Of a stretch of DNA of 64,000 nt, positions 1 through 15,314 are shown piece by piece (position 1 is the first letter of the stretch; the number at the start of each line of letters is the position of its first letter). Below the pieces are notes generated by a model. It ran no database searches, was not told the DNA's origin, and saw nothing but the letters and a program-made list of their open reading frames with translations. The stretch spans positions 124,001 to 188,000 of the forward strand of contig NZ_JACRGA010000011.1 of NCBI RefSeq assembly GCF_016217785.1, given 5' to 3'. This DNA comes from Methanobacterium sp. (lineage in GTDB: Archaea > Methanobacteriota > Methanobacteria > Methanobacteriales > Methanobacteriaceae). Both the position numbers and the translations under genes were made by a program.

Positions 1-1
1 T

Positions 2-349
2 ACCCGGGAAGTTGAATCTGTCCTTAGAAATAGTGGTATTAGTGAGGGGCTTTTGAATGTTTACAGCCGCCATTCAACATCAGGAGTGGTTATAAATGAG
101 AATGAATCGGGTTTAATCAGAGACTTTCAGTTAGCTCTTGGGAAACTGATCCCAGAGGGTGCGGGTTATCAGCACGACCGTATAGATAACAACGCCGATA
201 GCCACATCCGCGGATTCATACTAGGCGGCAGCCAGACTATTCCTGTGGAAAATAGTAGGATGATGCTGGGAACCTGGCAGAGTATTTTCTTCGTGGAACT
301 GGACGGACCACGGCAGAGGAAACTTACCGTGACTGTGATTGGGGAATAA
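2..349 (+). CDS. YjbQ/UPF0047 family protein, 3' part (5' end outside window)
   Basis: The open frame runs from the left edge (codon phase begins at base 2) to a TAA at 347-349, so the true start lies outside the window; the internal TTG at 53 is not a credible start. The residues match the C-terminal two thirds of the YjbQ family: a 'HSTSGVVINE' segment, 'DNNADSHIRGFILGGSQTIPV', and the terminal 'LGTWQSIFFVELDGPRQRK' block, which carries the conserved His/Asp/Glu positions. Family members of about 135-140 aa have been reported to have weak thiamine-phosphate synthase activity; the physiological role is unsettled. It faces pheT convergently, with about 145 bp of AT-rich DNA between them. Confidence 0.85.
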   Translation, partial: TREVESVLRNSGISEGLLNVYSRHSTSGVVINENESGLIRDFQLALGKLIPEGAGYQHDRIDNNADSHIRGFILGGSQTIPVENSRMMLGTWQSIFFVELDGPRQRKLTVTVIGE

Positions 350-495
350 TAAATATCCTGGCCTGCTTGTTAAAAATTAAAAAATTTTAAGAAAAGAATT
401 TTATAAAATAAGAATAAAAAATTATTGAAGAAATTAATGAAAAAAGAATTTAAATCTTATTAAAGATTTAAAGATTTATTCGGAATAAGAAGAGT

Positions 496-2166
496 TTATT
501 TTAAAGATTTAAACTCCACTTCCACTGCCACCACAGGATACTCCAGTTCAAAGTTCCTGATGACTTGGGGGTTCATTTCACCGAAGAATCCCTCAACACA
601 TACCTCACCTGTTTCTTTTTTCACTCCTTTTAGTAGTGCGCATCTTCCCTTGATAAAGCTGGGATGGTCCAGGTCTTCAATCTCCATTTCCAGTCCAAGA
701 TTACTTATCAGAGCATCACTGGTTGATTTGATCTCGGTGAAGTTAGCCTGGGAATGGGTGGTCATGGCTGCCAGTTTTTTAACACCCACAGTTCGGGTTT
801 CTCTTTCCCTGTCCAGGAAGACTGTTTCCCCTACTTCAAAGATCCTCTGGGGAAGTTCTTCATGCTTGTTATCCTCCAGGAATTCCAATAGACCATTAAG
901 AAGACTCTGACGGATCATGGTCCTGTCCTGGCTTATGGGCTGGGCTACTTCCACCCGTTCGGTCTCAGGGAGTTTCATCTTCTGGTAATGATTCTCCTCG
1001 TTGGTTAACATGAGACTCATAACCTCCGCAAATCCCAGGCCGTTCATGATTTCCCGTGCATTCTGGTCAAAGTCCATATAAGGGTCTTCCCGGGCCACTG
1101 TGGCCACCTGTGGTAGTTCCGGTTCTATCTTGCGGAAGCAGTAACCAATGGCCACATTCTCTATTATATCCACTTCGTGGAGGATGTCCGCCCGGTAAGG
1201 TGGAATCAGCACTTTTACTGTATCCTCATCAACAACTGTGGCATCGAAGCGTACCTTTTTCAGGGATTCTGCCACTACTTCTGCTGTGAGCGGTATTCCA
1301 ATTAACTTAACTGCATTTTTCACACTGACTGTTCTTTCTTTGGGTGTTAAATCGGGTCTGATGAGTGTTTCATCCTGGTAAATGTTCTCCATGGTCTGGA
1401 TGGTTGCTCCTGATTCTGCGAAGCTGGTGGTGATAATGTTCAAGGTTCGCTCAACTGCCTGCTGGTCAGTGCCTGTGACATCCACAAAGAGGTTTTTAGT
1501 GTCAGTGGTGAGTTTTGTGAGCTCACCATTGATAATAGGTGGCATGGAAAGGATATTATCCTCGGAGTCCATTATCAGAGGGTAACGGTCGTACTTATCT
1601 ATCAAGTGGGCGTAGGATTGTCCTTTCTTGTGTTCAGTTAGTATTTCCCGGAGGGTCATTTCTTCATCCATGTCCAGGGGTACGAAGGATGTTTCATCGG
1701 GAAGAGCAGCCAGGTACCTGAAGGGCCCCTTCAACACGTCCAGGTTGTGGATCCCAATGGCCACTTTTTTACGGTCACGTCCTATCACCCAGTGCAGGTC
1801 TTCCTGGAAGTCCATGATCTGGGGGAGTTTCTCATCAGTAAATTCGACATTACGAACCAGGCAACAGGCAGTGTAGGGCCTGATACCCTTAAGCCCAGGG
1901 TCTATGGTGATGCTGGTGCCGGCTGGTTCCAGGTGGTACTCTGGTATTCCCTCATCTATTTCCAGGAAACCCTTGAGTGCCCGGGCCACTCCCTCCACAC
2001 TCAGGTAGTCTGGTCGGTTGGGGAAAAACTCCACCTTAACCTCTTCATCATCATAGTCCTCAATATCACTCCCAATCATAGGGAGAAGATCGATGAGTTC
2101 ATCTTTGTCAATTTCTCGTTTTAACAATTCTTCCAGGTCAGTGTAGGTGAATTTTATAACAGGCAT
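496..2166 (-). CDS. pheT: Phenylalanyl-tRNA synthetase beta subunit (archaeal type)
   Basis: A 556-residue protein of the length usual for archaeal/eukaryotic-type PheT, which lacks the N-terminal EMAP-like domain of bacterial PheT. It begins MPVIKFTYTDLEELL, contains the B3/B4 tRNA-editing region, then the B5 domain ('RTVSVKNAVKLIGIPLTAE', about residues 280-345) and a C-terminal catalytic-like domain ('RQSLLNGLLEFLEDN'). PheT pairs with PheS to charge tRNA-Phe; pheS is not in the window. The ATG at 2166 is preceded by a GAGGAAAT ribosome binding site. It is divergent from valS, with a small membrane-protein gene lying upstream on the same strand. Confidence 0.96.
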   Translation of the reverse strand: MPVIKFTYTDLEELLKREIDKDELIDLLPMIGSDIEDYDDEEVKVEFFPNRPDYLSVEGVARALKGFLEIDEGIPEYHLEPAGTSITIDPGLKGIRPYTACCLVRNVEFTDEKLPQIMDFQEDLHWVIGRDRKKVAIGIHNLDVLKGPFRYLAALPDETSFVPLDMDEEMTLREILTEHKKGQSYAHLIDKYDRYPLIMDSEDNILSMPPIINGELTKLTTDTKNLFVDVTGTDQQAVERTLNIITTSFAESGATIQTMENIYQDETLIRPDLTPKERTVSVKNAVKLIGIPLTAEVVAESLKKVRFDATVVDEDTVKVLIPPYRADILHEVDIIENVAIGYCFRKIEPELPQVATVAREDPYMDFDQNAREIMNGLGFAEVMSLMLTNEENHYQKMKLPETERVEVAQPISQDRTMIRQSLLNGLLEFLEDNKHEELPQRIFEVGETVFLDRERETRTVGVKKLAAMTTHSQANFTEIKSTSDALISNLGLEMEIEDLDHPSFIKGRCALLKGVKKETGEVCVEGFFGEMNPQVIRNFELEYPVVAVEVEFKSLK

Positions 2167-2294
2167 GACTATTTCCTCATATTTTTTTTATATTGACTTG
2201 TTTAATTCTAATTAAATGTGAATATAATCCCAGTAAAATGGTTAATAGTATGGAACTATTATGTATGGAATTATAATTTTGGATTTGTGAATCT

Positions 2295-2651
2295 TTATAT
2301 GCCTAAAAGCATGAGGAAGAACAGTGATTCAACTGTAAAGTGCAGGGCACGGTGCTGTAACCAGGTCATCTCCAATCCTGCGACCTCATGGTAGAGGTCC
2401 ACAACCAAGTGTATGGTTGCTGCTAAAAATCCTATTTCCAGGGATAAAAACAGCAGGGACAGGAGGATGAAGTGGAAAACTGCTTCCAGGAACTCGTGAA
2501 CCATCCACATTCTAATGGTAGAGCCGACTATTTTCTGAATTATTCCGGCCAGTAAGACGTAAAAATCAAAGAACACCTTCCAGAATATCTGGTTATGTGC
2601 CTCATCACTTATGGCCAGGATAACCGCAATGTAAAACCACAGCATTTCCAT
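2295..2651 (-). CDS. Small membrane protein, unknown function
   Basis: About 118 aa when started at the ATG at 2651, which has GGTGA at a suitable distance; an upstream ATG at 2675 gives 126 aa but has no better signal. The chain is strongly hydrophobic: a first segment (MLWFYIAVILAIS), a segment 'VLLAGIIQKIVG', a long one 'FHFILLSLLFLSLEIGFLAATIHLV', and a final 'ESLFFLMLLGI', so three to four membrane helices. It contains several His and Glu residues within or near the helices (HEF, FHF, HLVVDLYHE, HRALHF), which could bind metal, but I do not recognise the family. It lies between pheT and valS. Confidence 0.6.
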   Translation of the reverse strand: MEMLWFYIAVILAISDEAHNQIFWKVFFDFYVLLAGIIQKIVGSTIRMWMVHEFLEAVFHFILLSLLFLSLEIGFLAATIHLVVDLYHEVAGLEMTWLQHRALHFTVESLFFLMLLGI

Positions 2652-2797
2652 AATACATTCACCGTTATTTTCCAACAGAGTTTTAGATTTATTATTTTTT
2701 TTATATCAACGTAATTTTATAACATGTAGCTATAATATAGCTATAAATTAAATTATATCCATTGGTTAATAAACTATAGAAATAACTTAACTCAAAA

Positions 2798-2808
2798 GCA
2801 TATATATT
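2798..2808 (+). promoter_or_regulatory. Probable TATA box for valS
   Basis: GCATATATATT lies 72-82 bases before the valS ATG in otherwise AT-rich DNA. An archaeal TATA box sits about 25 bases before the transcription start, which would give a leader of roughly 45-50 nt carrying the AGGAG ribosome binding site at 2868-2872. Confidence 0.4.
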
Positions 2809-2879
2809 AATTTGTATTAGCTATTAATATTGGCTGATTTTAGAGTTTACTACTGATTTACCATTATAGGAGACCTAAG

Positions 2880-5600
<2,721 letters not shown>

Positions 5601-5615
<15 letters not shown>

Positions 5616-5660
5616 CCCAAAACTAGTGATATAACCCCAGAACTAGTGATATAACACCAG
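5601..5660 (+). repeat. Triplicated 20-bp unit across the valS stop codon
   Basis: The last codons and stop of valS (GAACTGGTGATCTAACCCAA, 5601-5620) are followed by two near-identical 20-bp copies at 5621-5640 and 5641-5660 (AACTAGTGATATAACCCCAG and AACTAGTGATATAACACCAG). The 3' edge of the gene has been copied in tandem. Confidence 0.85.
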
Positions 5661-5689
5661 ATAAGAAGAACCGAAATATAAGGGAATTG

Positions 5690-7048
5690 GTGATAAAGGT
5701 GGAATTAAAGGTAGAAAAGGCCAGCAAAATAAAAGGAGTGGTGAAAGCCCCTCCATCTAAAAGTTACACCCATCGTGCTCTCTTAGTGGCTTGTCTGGCT
5801 GATGGTGAGTCTTACTTAAGGGATCCCCTCTACTCAGCCGATACCATGGCAACCTTAGAGGCCTGCCAGTCACTTGGATGTGATATTGAAATTCAGGATG
5901 ATCTGTGCACAGTTCAGGGCACAGCCGGGGATATTAAAACACCAGGAGATGTTTTAGACCTTAAAAACAGTGGCACCACCCTACGTTTTCTCACCACCAT
6001 GGCCAGCCTGGCCCCCGAGTGCACTGTACTCACTGGTGATGATTCCCTGCGGGGAAGACCCATGCAGGACTTATTAAACGCCCTCCATAAACTGGGAGTA
6101 AAGGCCTACTCCACCCGAAACAACGGCCTCCCACCCATGGTTATAAAAAATGGATTTCACGGGGGTGAAACTGAGATTAAGGGTGATGTCAGTTCACAGT
6201 ACATCTCATCCATCCTGCTTTCAGCTCCCTATGCCCAGAATCCAGTGGATCTAAGGGTGGTGGGAGATTTCAAGAGCAGACCCTACGTGGAGATGACCCT
6301 GGATATCGCAGAAAAATTCGGAGTGCACTGCCAGCAGGGACCCGGAAACCAATTCCATCTTGATAAACAAACCTACCAGGCCAGGGATTACACCATCGAA
6401 GGAGACTACTCCTCTGCATCATATCTTTTAAGTGCTGCTGCTATTTTAGACGGGGAAGTAACTGTCCAGAATCTTTTCTCAGAGTCAAAGCAGGGTGATA
6501 AGATAATACTGGATATCCTCAGAGAGATGGGTGCTAACATCAGTGTAAAGGAAGACCAGGTTACAGTGAAAGGAACCATAGCATCCAATAAAGAAAATAA
6601 TGAATCCAAAAATAATGAATCCAACAACAGATCTACCAAATCCCAGAACCTCACCAGTGATCTTCATGCCATAGATGTGAACCTTGAGAACTCACCAGAC
6701 CTCCTGCCCACGGTGGCTGCCCTGGCAGCGGTGGCCCGGGGAACATCCCACATAAAAGGGGTCGAACACGCCCGGTTCAAGGAAACCGACCGGGTGCATA
6801 CCATGGCCCTTGAATTAAGTAAACTGGGAGTAAATGTAACCGAGGAGCAGGATGGGCTCATCATCCAGGGAGGAGCACATGGTGGTGTGGTGGAAAGTCA
6901 CGATGACCATCGCCTGGTTATGGCCCTCACCCTGGTGGGACTCCTTACTGGAGGTGTGTGGATTAAAGGTGCGGCTGCACACCGGGTATCTTTCCCTAAC
7001 TTCCCCCAGGTAATGGAAGGTTTGGGATGCCCCATCAAAATCATTTAG
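5690..7048 (+). CDS. aroA: 3-phosphoshikimate 1-carboxyvinyltransferase (EPSP synthase)
   Basis: About 452 aa. Transfers the enolpyruvyl group from PEP to shikimate-3-phosphate in the chorismate pathway. Visible signatures: 'PPSKSYTHRALL' near the N-terminus, 'NSGTTLRFLTT', 'SSQYISSILLSAP', 'GDYSSASYLLSAAAI' and the C-terminal 'DDHRLVMAL'. Start candidates are TTG 5687, GTG 5690 and GTG 5699; GTG 5690 lies just after AAGGGAATT. A low-complexity insertion of about 25 aa rich in Asn, Ser and Lys (near 6588-6655, including a 15-bp tandem duplication from 6596) lies in a surface loop position between two conserved strands. It follows valS on the same strand, but pathway neighbours are absent. Confidence 0.96.
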   Translation: MIKVELKVEKASKIKGVVKAPPSKSYTHRALLVACLADGESYLRDPLYSADTMATLEACQSLGCDIEIQDDLCTVQGTAGDIKTPGDVLDLKNSGTTLRFLTTMASLAPECTVLTGDDSLRGRPMQDLLNALHKLGVKAYSTRNNGLPPMVIKNGFHGGETEIKGDVSSQYISSILLSAPYAQNPVDLRVVGDFKSRPYVEMTLDIAEKFGVHCQQGPGNQFHLDKQTYQARDYTIEGDYSSASYLLSAAAILDGEVTVQNLFSESKQGDKIILDILREMGANISVKEDQVTVKGTIASNKENNESKNNESNNRSTKSQNLTSDLHAIDVNLENSPDLLPTVAALAAVARGTSHIKGVEHARFKETDRVHTMALELSKLGVNVTEEQDGLIIQGGAHGGVVESHDDHRLVMALTLVGLLTGGVWIKGAAAHRVSFPNFPQVMEGLGCPIKII

Positions 7049-7230
7049 ACCAGTTACTTTTTTTCATATTTTAAAATTAGAAATAACCAGTGGATAAGGG
7101 AATAGTTTATTAAAAGATACTTATCAAATAACATAATCAAGTGATAGTTGTACGGGATAGGTACTATGCACTGATCTATGTAAAAGATTTGAATATTGGT
7201 GTAGCACTGGAATATTTACAAGGGGTTAAA
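7049..7230 (+). promoter_or_regulatory. aroA-GTPase intergenic region with T-tract terminator and TATA-like element
   Basis: Directly after aroA is a TTTTTTT tract (about 7057-7063), a typical archaeal terminator signal. AGTTTATTAAAAGATACTTATCA further on is TATA-like. This supports a separate transcript for the GTPase gene. Confidence 0.35.
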
Positions 7231-7698
7231 ATGAAACACAACAAGGAAACCAAAATCGTGGTTATGGGCGCCTATAACTCGGGAAAAACCACGACCTTAG
7301 AACAGATCTGTCACAACAGGGCCAAAGTTGAATATAATGGAACCACCACCGCACTGGATTATGGTAACACCATGATCAGTGGCGAGAAAGTGCACTTTTT
7401 CGGAACCCCTGGTCAGGACCGCTTCCGCTTCATGCGCAGGATCCTCTCTGAGGGTCTGGATGGAGCCATACTGGTGGTGGATAACAGTAACGGGATCACA
7501 CCCACAGACCAGGAGATCCTGGGACGTCTGGATGAATTCCAGATCCCCTATGTGATTTTCGCCAATAAACAGGACTTAAACTCCTCTGATCTGGATATAG
7601 ATTCGGATGCCCCTGTAATTGGCACCATTGCCCAGGAAGGAGAGGGAATAATGGAAGGAGTGGAAATCCTTCTGGAAATTGTTAAATCACACCAATAA
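7231..7698 (+). CDS. Small GTP-binding protein (Rag/Arf/MglA-like)
   Basis: The open frame reaches back to a GTG at 7141, but the ATG at 7231 preceded by AAGGGG is the likely start and gives 155 aa, a bare G domain. Motifs: G1 'GAYNSGKTT' (residues 13-21), a T-rich switch I (TTT, 38-40), G3 'GTPGQDRF' (58-65) with Pro-Gly-Gln rather than Ala-Gly-Gln, and G4 'NKQDL' (112-116). Archaeal proteins of this type are related to the Ras/Rag/MglA group, and their partners are mostly unknown. No longin/roadblock protein is adjacent, so I cannot name a pathway. Confidence 0.85.
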   Translation: MKHNKETKIVVMGAYNSGKTTTLEQICHNRAKVEYNGTTTALDYGNTMISGEKVHFFGTPGQDRFRFMRRILSEGLDGAILVVDNSNGITPTDQEILGRLDEFQIPYVIFANKQDLNSSDLDIDSDAPVIGTIAQEGEGIMEGVEILLEIVKSHQ

Positions 7699-7835
7699 TC
7701 GTGTTTATACACCTTACATTTTTATTTAATTGTTATTTTTATGATAAATCTTTTTATCTGAGGATCTTCATTAAAATTAAAAAAATGTTGAATTTAAAAA
7801 AAATGTTGACAACTAATAAAGATTAACCGAAAATA

Positions 7836-7972
7836 CTTATCTAAAAGATTTTAACAGGAGACACCAATCTAAAAGATTAACAGGGGATACTAATCTAAAA
7901 AGATTAACCGGAAATACTAATCTAAAAGATTTTAACAGGGGATACTAATCTAAAAAGATTGGCAGGAGATTA
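7836..7972 (+). repeat. About five degenerate ~30-bp repeats leading into the endonuclease III gene
   Basis: Units of the form AATCTAAAAGATT(TTA)ACAGGGGATACT follow each other with small changes (at about 7848, 7866, 7892, 7919 and 7947). Each copy has an AGGAG/AGGGG-like core in the same place. The last copy, GGCAGGAG at 7961-7968, is the real ribosome binding site of the next gene. The array therefore looks like an amplified leader/RBS segment. Confidence 0.75.
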
Positions 7973-7975
7973 AAT

Positions 7976-8611
<636 letters not shown>

Positions 8612-8971
8612 CAAGTGAAGGAAGGATCACAGCACTTAAAACAGGATTTTAATGCTAAATGACTATTTTAAATTTATTATAAAATCTTAAAATAAAATAT
8701 AACCCCTATCTAAACTTATTTTTTTAATTGATTTTAAAGGTTGATTATACTAAACAACTAAAAAATATTATTATATTTGGGTTTAATGGGAAAATTTCCC
8801 GTTTTAAGGACTATTGTTCTATTATATTACTATTTTCATCAGCTAGGAGTTTAATCGTTGGTATAAACAAAATATTATTTACTTAGTTCATAGGATAAGT
8901 AAGTACATAATTTATTACATAATAAAAATAGTTGTATGTTGTATGAATATTGATATTAAGGAAGTGAATCT
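8612..8971. other. Intergenic region, 360 bp
   Basis: Very AT-rich, with no coding frame. It contains short palindromic stretches and TATA-like sequences; the stretch before 8972 carries AAGGAAGTGAATCT as ribosome binding site for the zinc protein. Confidence 0.5.
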
Positions 8972-9475
8972 ATGAAAACCAAATATTTAGTGGGACTTTT
9001 AGTTTTGATTGTGGCCATTGGTGGTGCCACAGCATGTAGTTTTTTATTGCCCCAAGGAACGGATACATCAGCAGCTCAGAGTAACCCTACTCCAGCTGTA
9101 ACTGCCCCTGCTGGAAACGATTCTTCAAATTCACAGGAGCAGACTCAGGAAGAAAGCACAGCTAAAAAGACTGTGCAAGCCCAGAAAGTTACCTGTACCA
9201 AGTGTGGAGGTAGTGGAGTCATCAAGTGCAGCAGTTGCAGTGGAACTGGTCTTCAAAAAGGATCATGTGCCAGCTGTGGTGGAGATGGTAAAGTATATGT
9301 TGATGGTAATGGAGCTACCCATCCCAACGTGGTGCAGCTAGTTGCTGTTCTGGCCTGCCATGAAGAGACCTGTTCTGCCTGTGGAGGAAACGGTGGCAGT
9401 AAAACCTCCTGCACCAAATGCGGAGGAGATGGAAAAATAACCTGCCCTTCCTGTGGAGGAGATGGATACACCTAA
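8972..9475 (+). CDS. Exported, probably lipid-anchored zinc-finger protein with DnaJ-type CxxCxGxG repeats
   Basis: 167 aa. The N-terminus MKTKYLVGLLVLIVAIGGATAC is a signal/anchor segment ending in a lipobox-like Ala-Cys. A Ser/Thr/Pro/Gln linker (to about residue 70) follows. The rest is a zinc-finger module: CTKCGGSG, CSSCSGTG, CASCGGDG, CSACGGNG, CTKCGGDG and CPSCGGDG. Such repeats form the zinc centres of DnaJ, but there is no J domain here. An extracytoplasmic CxxCxGxG protein could act as a chaperone or in metal/redox handling; the sequence does not decide. It is monocistronic between AT-rich gaps. Confidence 0.7.
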   Translation: MKTKYLVGLLVLIVAIGGATACSFLLPQGTDTSAAQSNPTPAVTAPAGNDSSNSQEQTQEESTAKKTVQAQKVTCTKCGGSGVIKCSSCSGTGLQKGSCASCGGDGKVYVDGNGATHPNVVQLVAVLACHEETCSACGGNGGSKTSCTKCGGDGKITCPSCGGDGYT

Positions 9476-9825
9476 AAACAGGTAGGCATACCTAAAAAAC
9501 CTCTCTTTCTCTTTTTTTGAATCATTTTCTCTTTTTTTGAATAAATCTCAGTAGATTTTAATAACCATTATTTTAGAAATCAAAAAAGAACCCACATCCA
9601 AAGAAACCCACATCAAAAAAAGAACCCACATCTAAAAGAATTTATATCTAAAAAATTTCATTCTGTAGGTACACTCCTAATACTAATTTTTGCTATCCAA
9701 ACCAGTATCACGCAGCATAATAGTTATTAAGTGCTTACTCATAAAATTAGTCTTGAATATTAATATTATATAAGTAGTAAACTGTAAATTAAAACACATC
9801 TTGTTAATATCGATAATAAAAATTT
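9476..9825 (+). terminator. Duplicated T-tract terminator plus degenerate repeats
   Basis: After the stop codon the segment ATACACCTAAAAA recurs as CATACCTAAAAAA. Then TCTCTTTTTTTGAAT occurs twice 20 bp apart (T7 tracts at 9512-9518 and 9532-9538), consistent with a duplicated archaeal terminator. From about 9578 a degenerate AAAGAACCCACATC unit repeats about four times. A TATA-like TATTATATAA at about 9763-9772 probably serves the next gene. No coding frame is seen. Confidence 0.5.
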
Positions 9826-10585
9826 ATGGGGGCGCATAATATTAGTGTTAATTATCTTGATACCTATTTGGAAACAAAAGACCTCATGAGATACACTTCC
9901 AGTTCTTCAGTTAGAGTAACAATTTTACTCTGTCTCAGTGAAGGTCTGCAAACTATGAGCGAACTGAAAAAAGAGACCGGGATTAGCAGTTCAACCATAT
10001 CCCATAACCTCAGTGACCTTGAAAAAAGGAAGATAACCACCAAGGACGGGGAAAAATATCACCTATCACCCCTTGGAAGAATCATAACCCTCAACCTCAT
10101 TGAAAATATTAAAAACAACTCTGTGGTTAGTAAATTTAAGAAACTGTGGATGGACCATGATTTAAGCAGCATACCCCCCACCATGATAAAGAGGATTGGG
10201 GATTTGCACAACTCTGTACTGATTGAAGCAGAGTCCGGGGAGATTTTCAAACCTCATGAAACCTATCAGAAGATAATATCCGGATCAAAATATATTAAAG
10301 GTGTTTCACCAATTTTCCGTTTCAATTACATTGATCTTTACAAAAAATTAGTGGTTGAACATGAGATAGAGGTGGAACTCATACTGACCCAGAATATAGT
10401 AAACCAGACTATGGGTGGTATTGATGGTCAGAACTTAGAGTATCTTCAGGATTTTATGTCCCGAGATAAAGTTAAATTATGGGTTATTCCTGATGTGAAA
10501 ATTGCGTTCACTGTTACTAATAGATATTTATCATTGGGCTTATTCCATGAAAATGGAAATTATGATAGTACCAAGGATCTTGTAA

Positions 10586-11506
<921 letters not shown>

Positions 11507-11780
11507 TAGATAGATTATGTAGGTAAAATAAGGGTGAATGTCAAAGAAGGGATGAATATCAAAAAAGTATGCGAAATAAGGGAATATTCAAAAAAAGAAT
11601 AATTGGAATATGAAAAAAGAAGTATTATAATTGCAAAAGATGATCGGATTTGCAAAAAGAATTTAGAATTGCAAAAAGAACTATTGGATTTGCAAAAAGA
11701 AGTATTGGTAAAATAAAATAGAGGGAGGGAATAAAAAAGAATCCCAAAAATCCTGCAGGAGTTAAACTGTCCTGGAGGAG
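11507..11780. repeat. Degenerate ~22-25-bp repeats between convergent genes
   Basis: From about 11625 to 11715 the segment (GA)TTTGCAAAAAGAA(nTATTGGA) recurs four times, and weaker GGGAATAT(T)CAAAAAAG relatives precede it. No coding frame. Confidence 0.55.
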
Positions 11781-14473
<2,693 letters not shown>

Positions 14474-14941
14474 TTAACAGTTCCCTCCGAGGATTTCTCC
14501 AGTTTGAGCATCTACTTCTGTGTTACCAACTTTTTTACCATTCGGAGCAAAAAGAGGCACATTCCAAACTGGTCGTCCATTGATTGTTATGAGAACAGGA
14601 TCTCCTAACGTACTACTATCAACCAAAGTTTTTTGTACTATACTTTTTGCTTGTTGTGCAGATATACCCTGTGATTCACTATTAGACTTGGATTCACTAG
14701 GAGTATTTGAAGAATCAGATGCCTTATTACTATTTGAACTTGATGTAACTGTTGGCGTACTTGTGGTATTTACAGAATTATTTGTTGAATTTGAAGCATT
14801 AGACGCGTTTTGCTGTAAAGAAGTATTATTTTGAGTGCTAGTGTTATTTCCTAGTTGTGTGTAACCATAAACTGAGACAATTGCCCCTATCATTATTAAA
14901 ATAGCTATAATTAAAATATATTTTTTCTCCAATATTTTCAC
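14474..14941 (-). CDS. Membrane-anchored PepSY-domain protein
   Basis: 155 aa. An N-terminal transmembrane anchor (YILIIAILIMIGAIVSVYGY) is followed by a long Asn/Ser/Thr linker (residues 31-92) with many N-x-S/T sites, then one PepSY-like domain: 'ISAQQAKSIVQKTL', 'GRPVWNVPLF', 'VGNTEVDAQTGEILGG'. PepSY domains are extracytoplasmic modules often linked to peptidase inhibition or metal handling. The glycosylation-prone linker suggests a cell-surface location. It is monocistronic, with no functional partner nearby. Confidence 0.75.
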   Translation of the reverse strand: MKILEKKYILIIAILIMIGAIVSVYGYTQLGNNTSTQNNTSLQQNASNASNSTNNSVNTTSTPTVTSSSNSNKASDSSNTPSESKSNSESQGISAQQAKSIVQKTLVDSSTLGDPVLITINGRPVWNVPLFAPNGKKVGNTEVDAQTGEILGGNC

Positions 14942-15005
14942 CCACTCTATTTCAATACAGTATTAACTCTTATTAAAATTTATCAAAGTAATATAAAAAC
15001 TTAAT

Positions 15006-15173
15006 TTAAATATCATCTTTATAATAAACCAAACTATTTAGTAGCCTTTTTATGAGCCAATCCACACAGCATCCCTGGCATCTTCTAATGCCATCGGTTA
15101 TTTGGATTTTGCCTTCTTTTCCACATTCGTCACATTTACCTTCAGTGTATTCATGATGATATACTTCAAACAC
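15006..15173 (-). CDS. 55-aa Cys-rich (zinc-ribbon-like) protein
   Basis: A short frame starting GTG at 15173, with AGGGGA six bases upstream, and ending TAA at 15006. The product VFEVYHHEYTEG is followed by CDECGK and then CQGCC, i.e. two C-x2-C pairs 19 residues apart, a rubredoxin/zinc-ribbon-like spacing, and ends KRLLNSLVYYKDDI. I do not recognise the family. It sits just downstream of the tRNA-like sequence on the same strand. The clear ribosome binding site and paired cysteines argue that it is real. Confidence 0.55.
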   Translation of the reverse strand: MFEVYHHEYTEGKCDECGKEGKIQITDGIRRCQGCCVDWLIKRLLNSLVYYKDDI

Positions 15174-15237
15174 TTTTATTCCCCTACTTGTGCTTTTGTC
15201 CTGAAATATTCTCTATTAATATTCTAAATTAAAGAAG

Positions 15238-15314
15238 TGCGGTTGACTGGATTTGAACCAGCTTCTCATCACTGGTTTGTGATGTGTTTTGGCCTCTATT
15301 AAAACTACAACCGC
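15238..15314 (-). tRNA. tRNA-Gly-like sequence, probably a degenerate (pseudo) tRNA
   Basis: On the minus strand a 7-bp acceptor stem GCGGTTG/CAACCGC is perfect. The discriminator is A, the T-arm is canonical (GCTGG TTCAAAT CCAGT), and a D-arm (GTTT...AAAC with AGAGGCC in the loop) is present. The anticodon arm pairs as CATCAC/GTGATG around a six-base loop AAACCA: there is no U33 and the loop is one base short, so a normal anticodon cannot be read (ACC, a Gly-type triplet, is present). The acceptor stem matches what I recall for archaeal tRNA-Gly. CCA is not encoded. Its first ten bases overlap the stop of the mom-like pseudogene. Confidence 0.6.
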
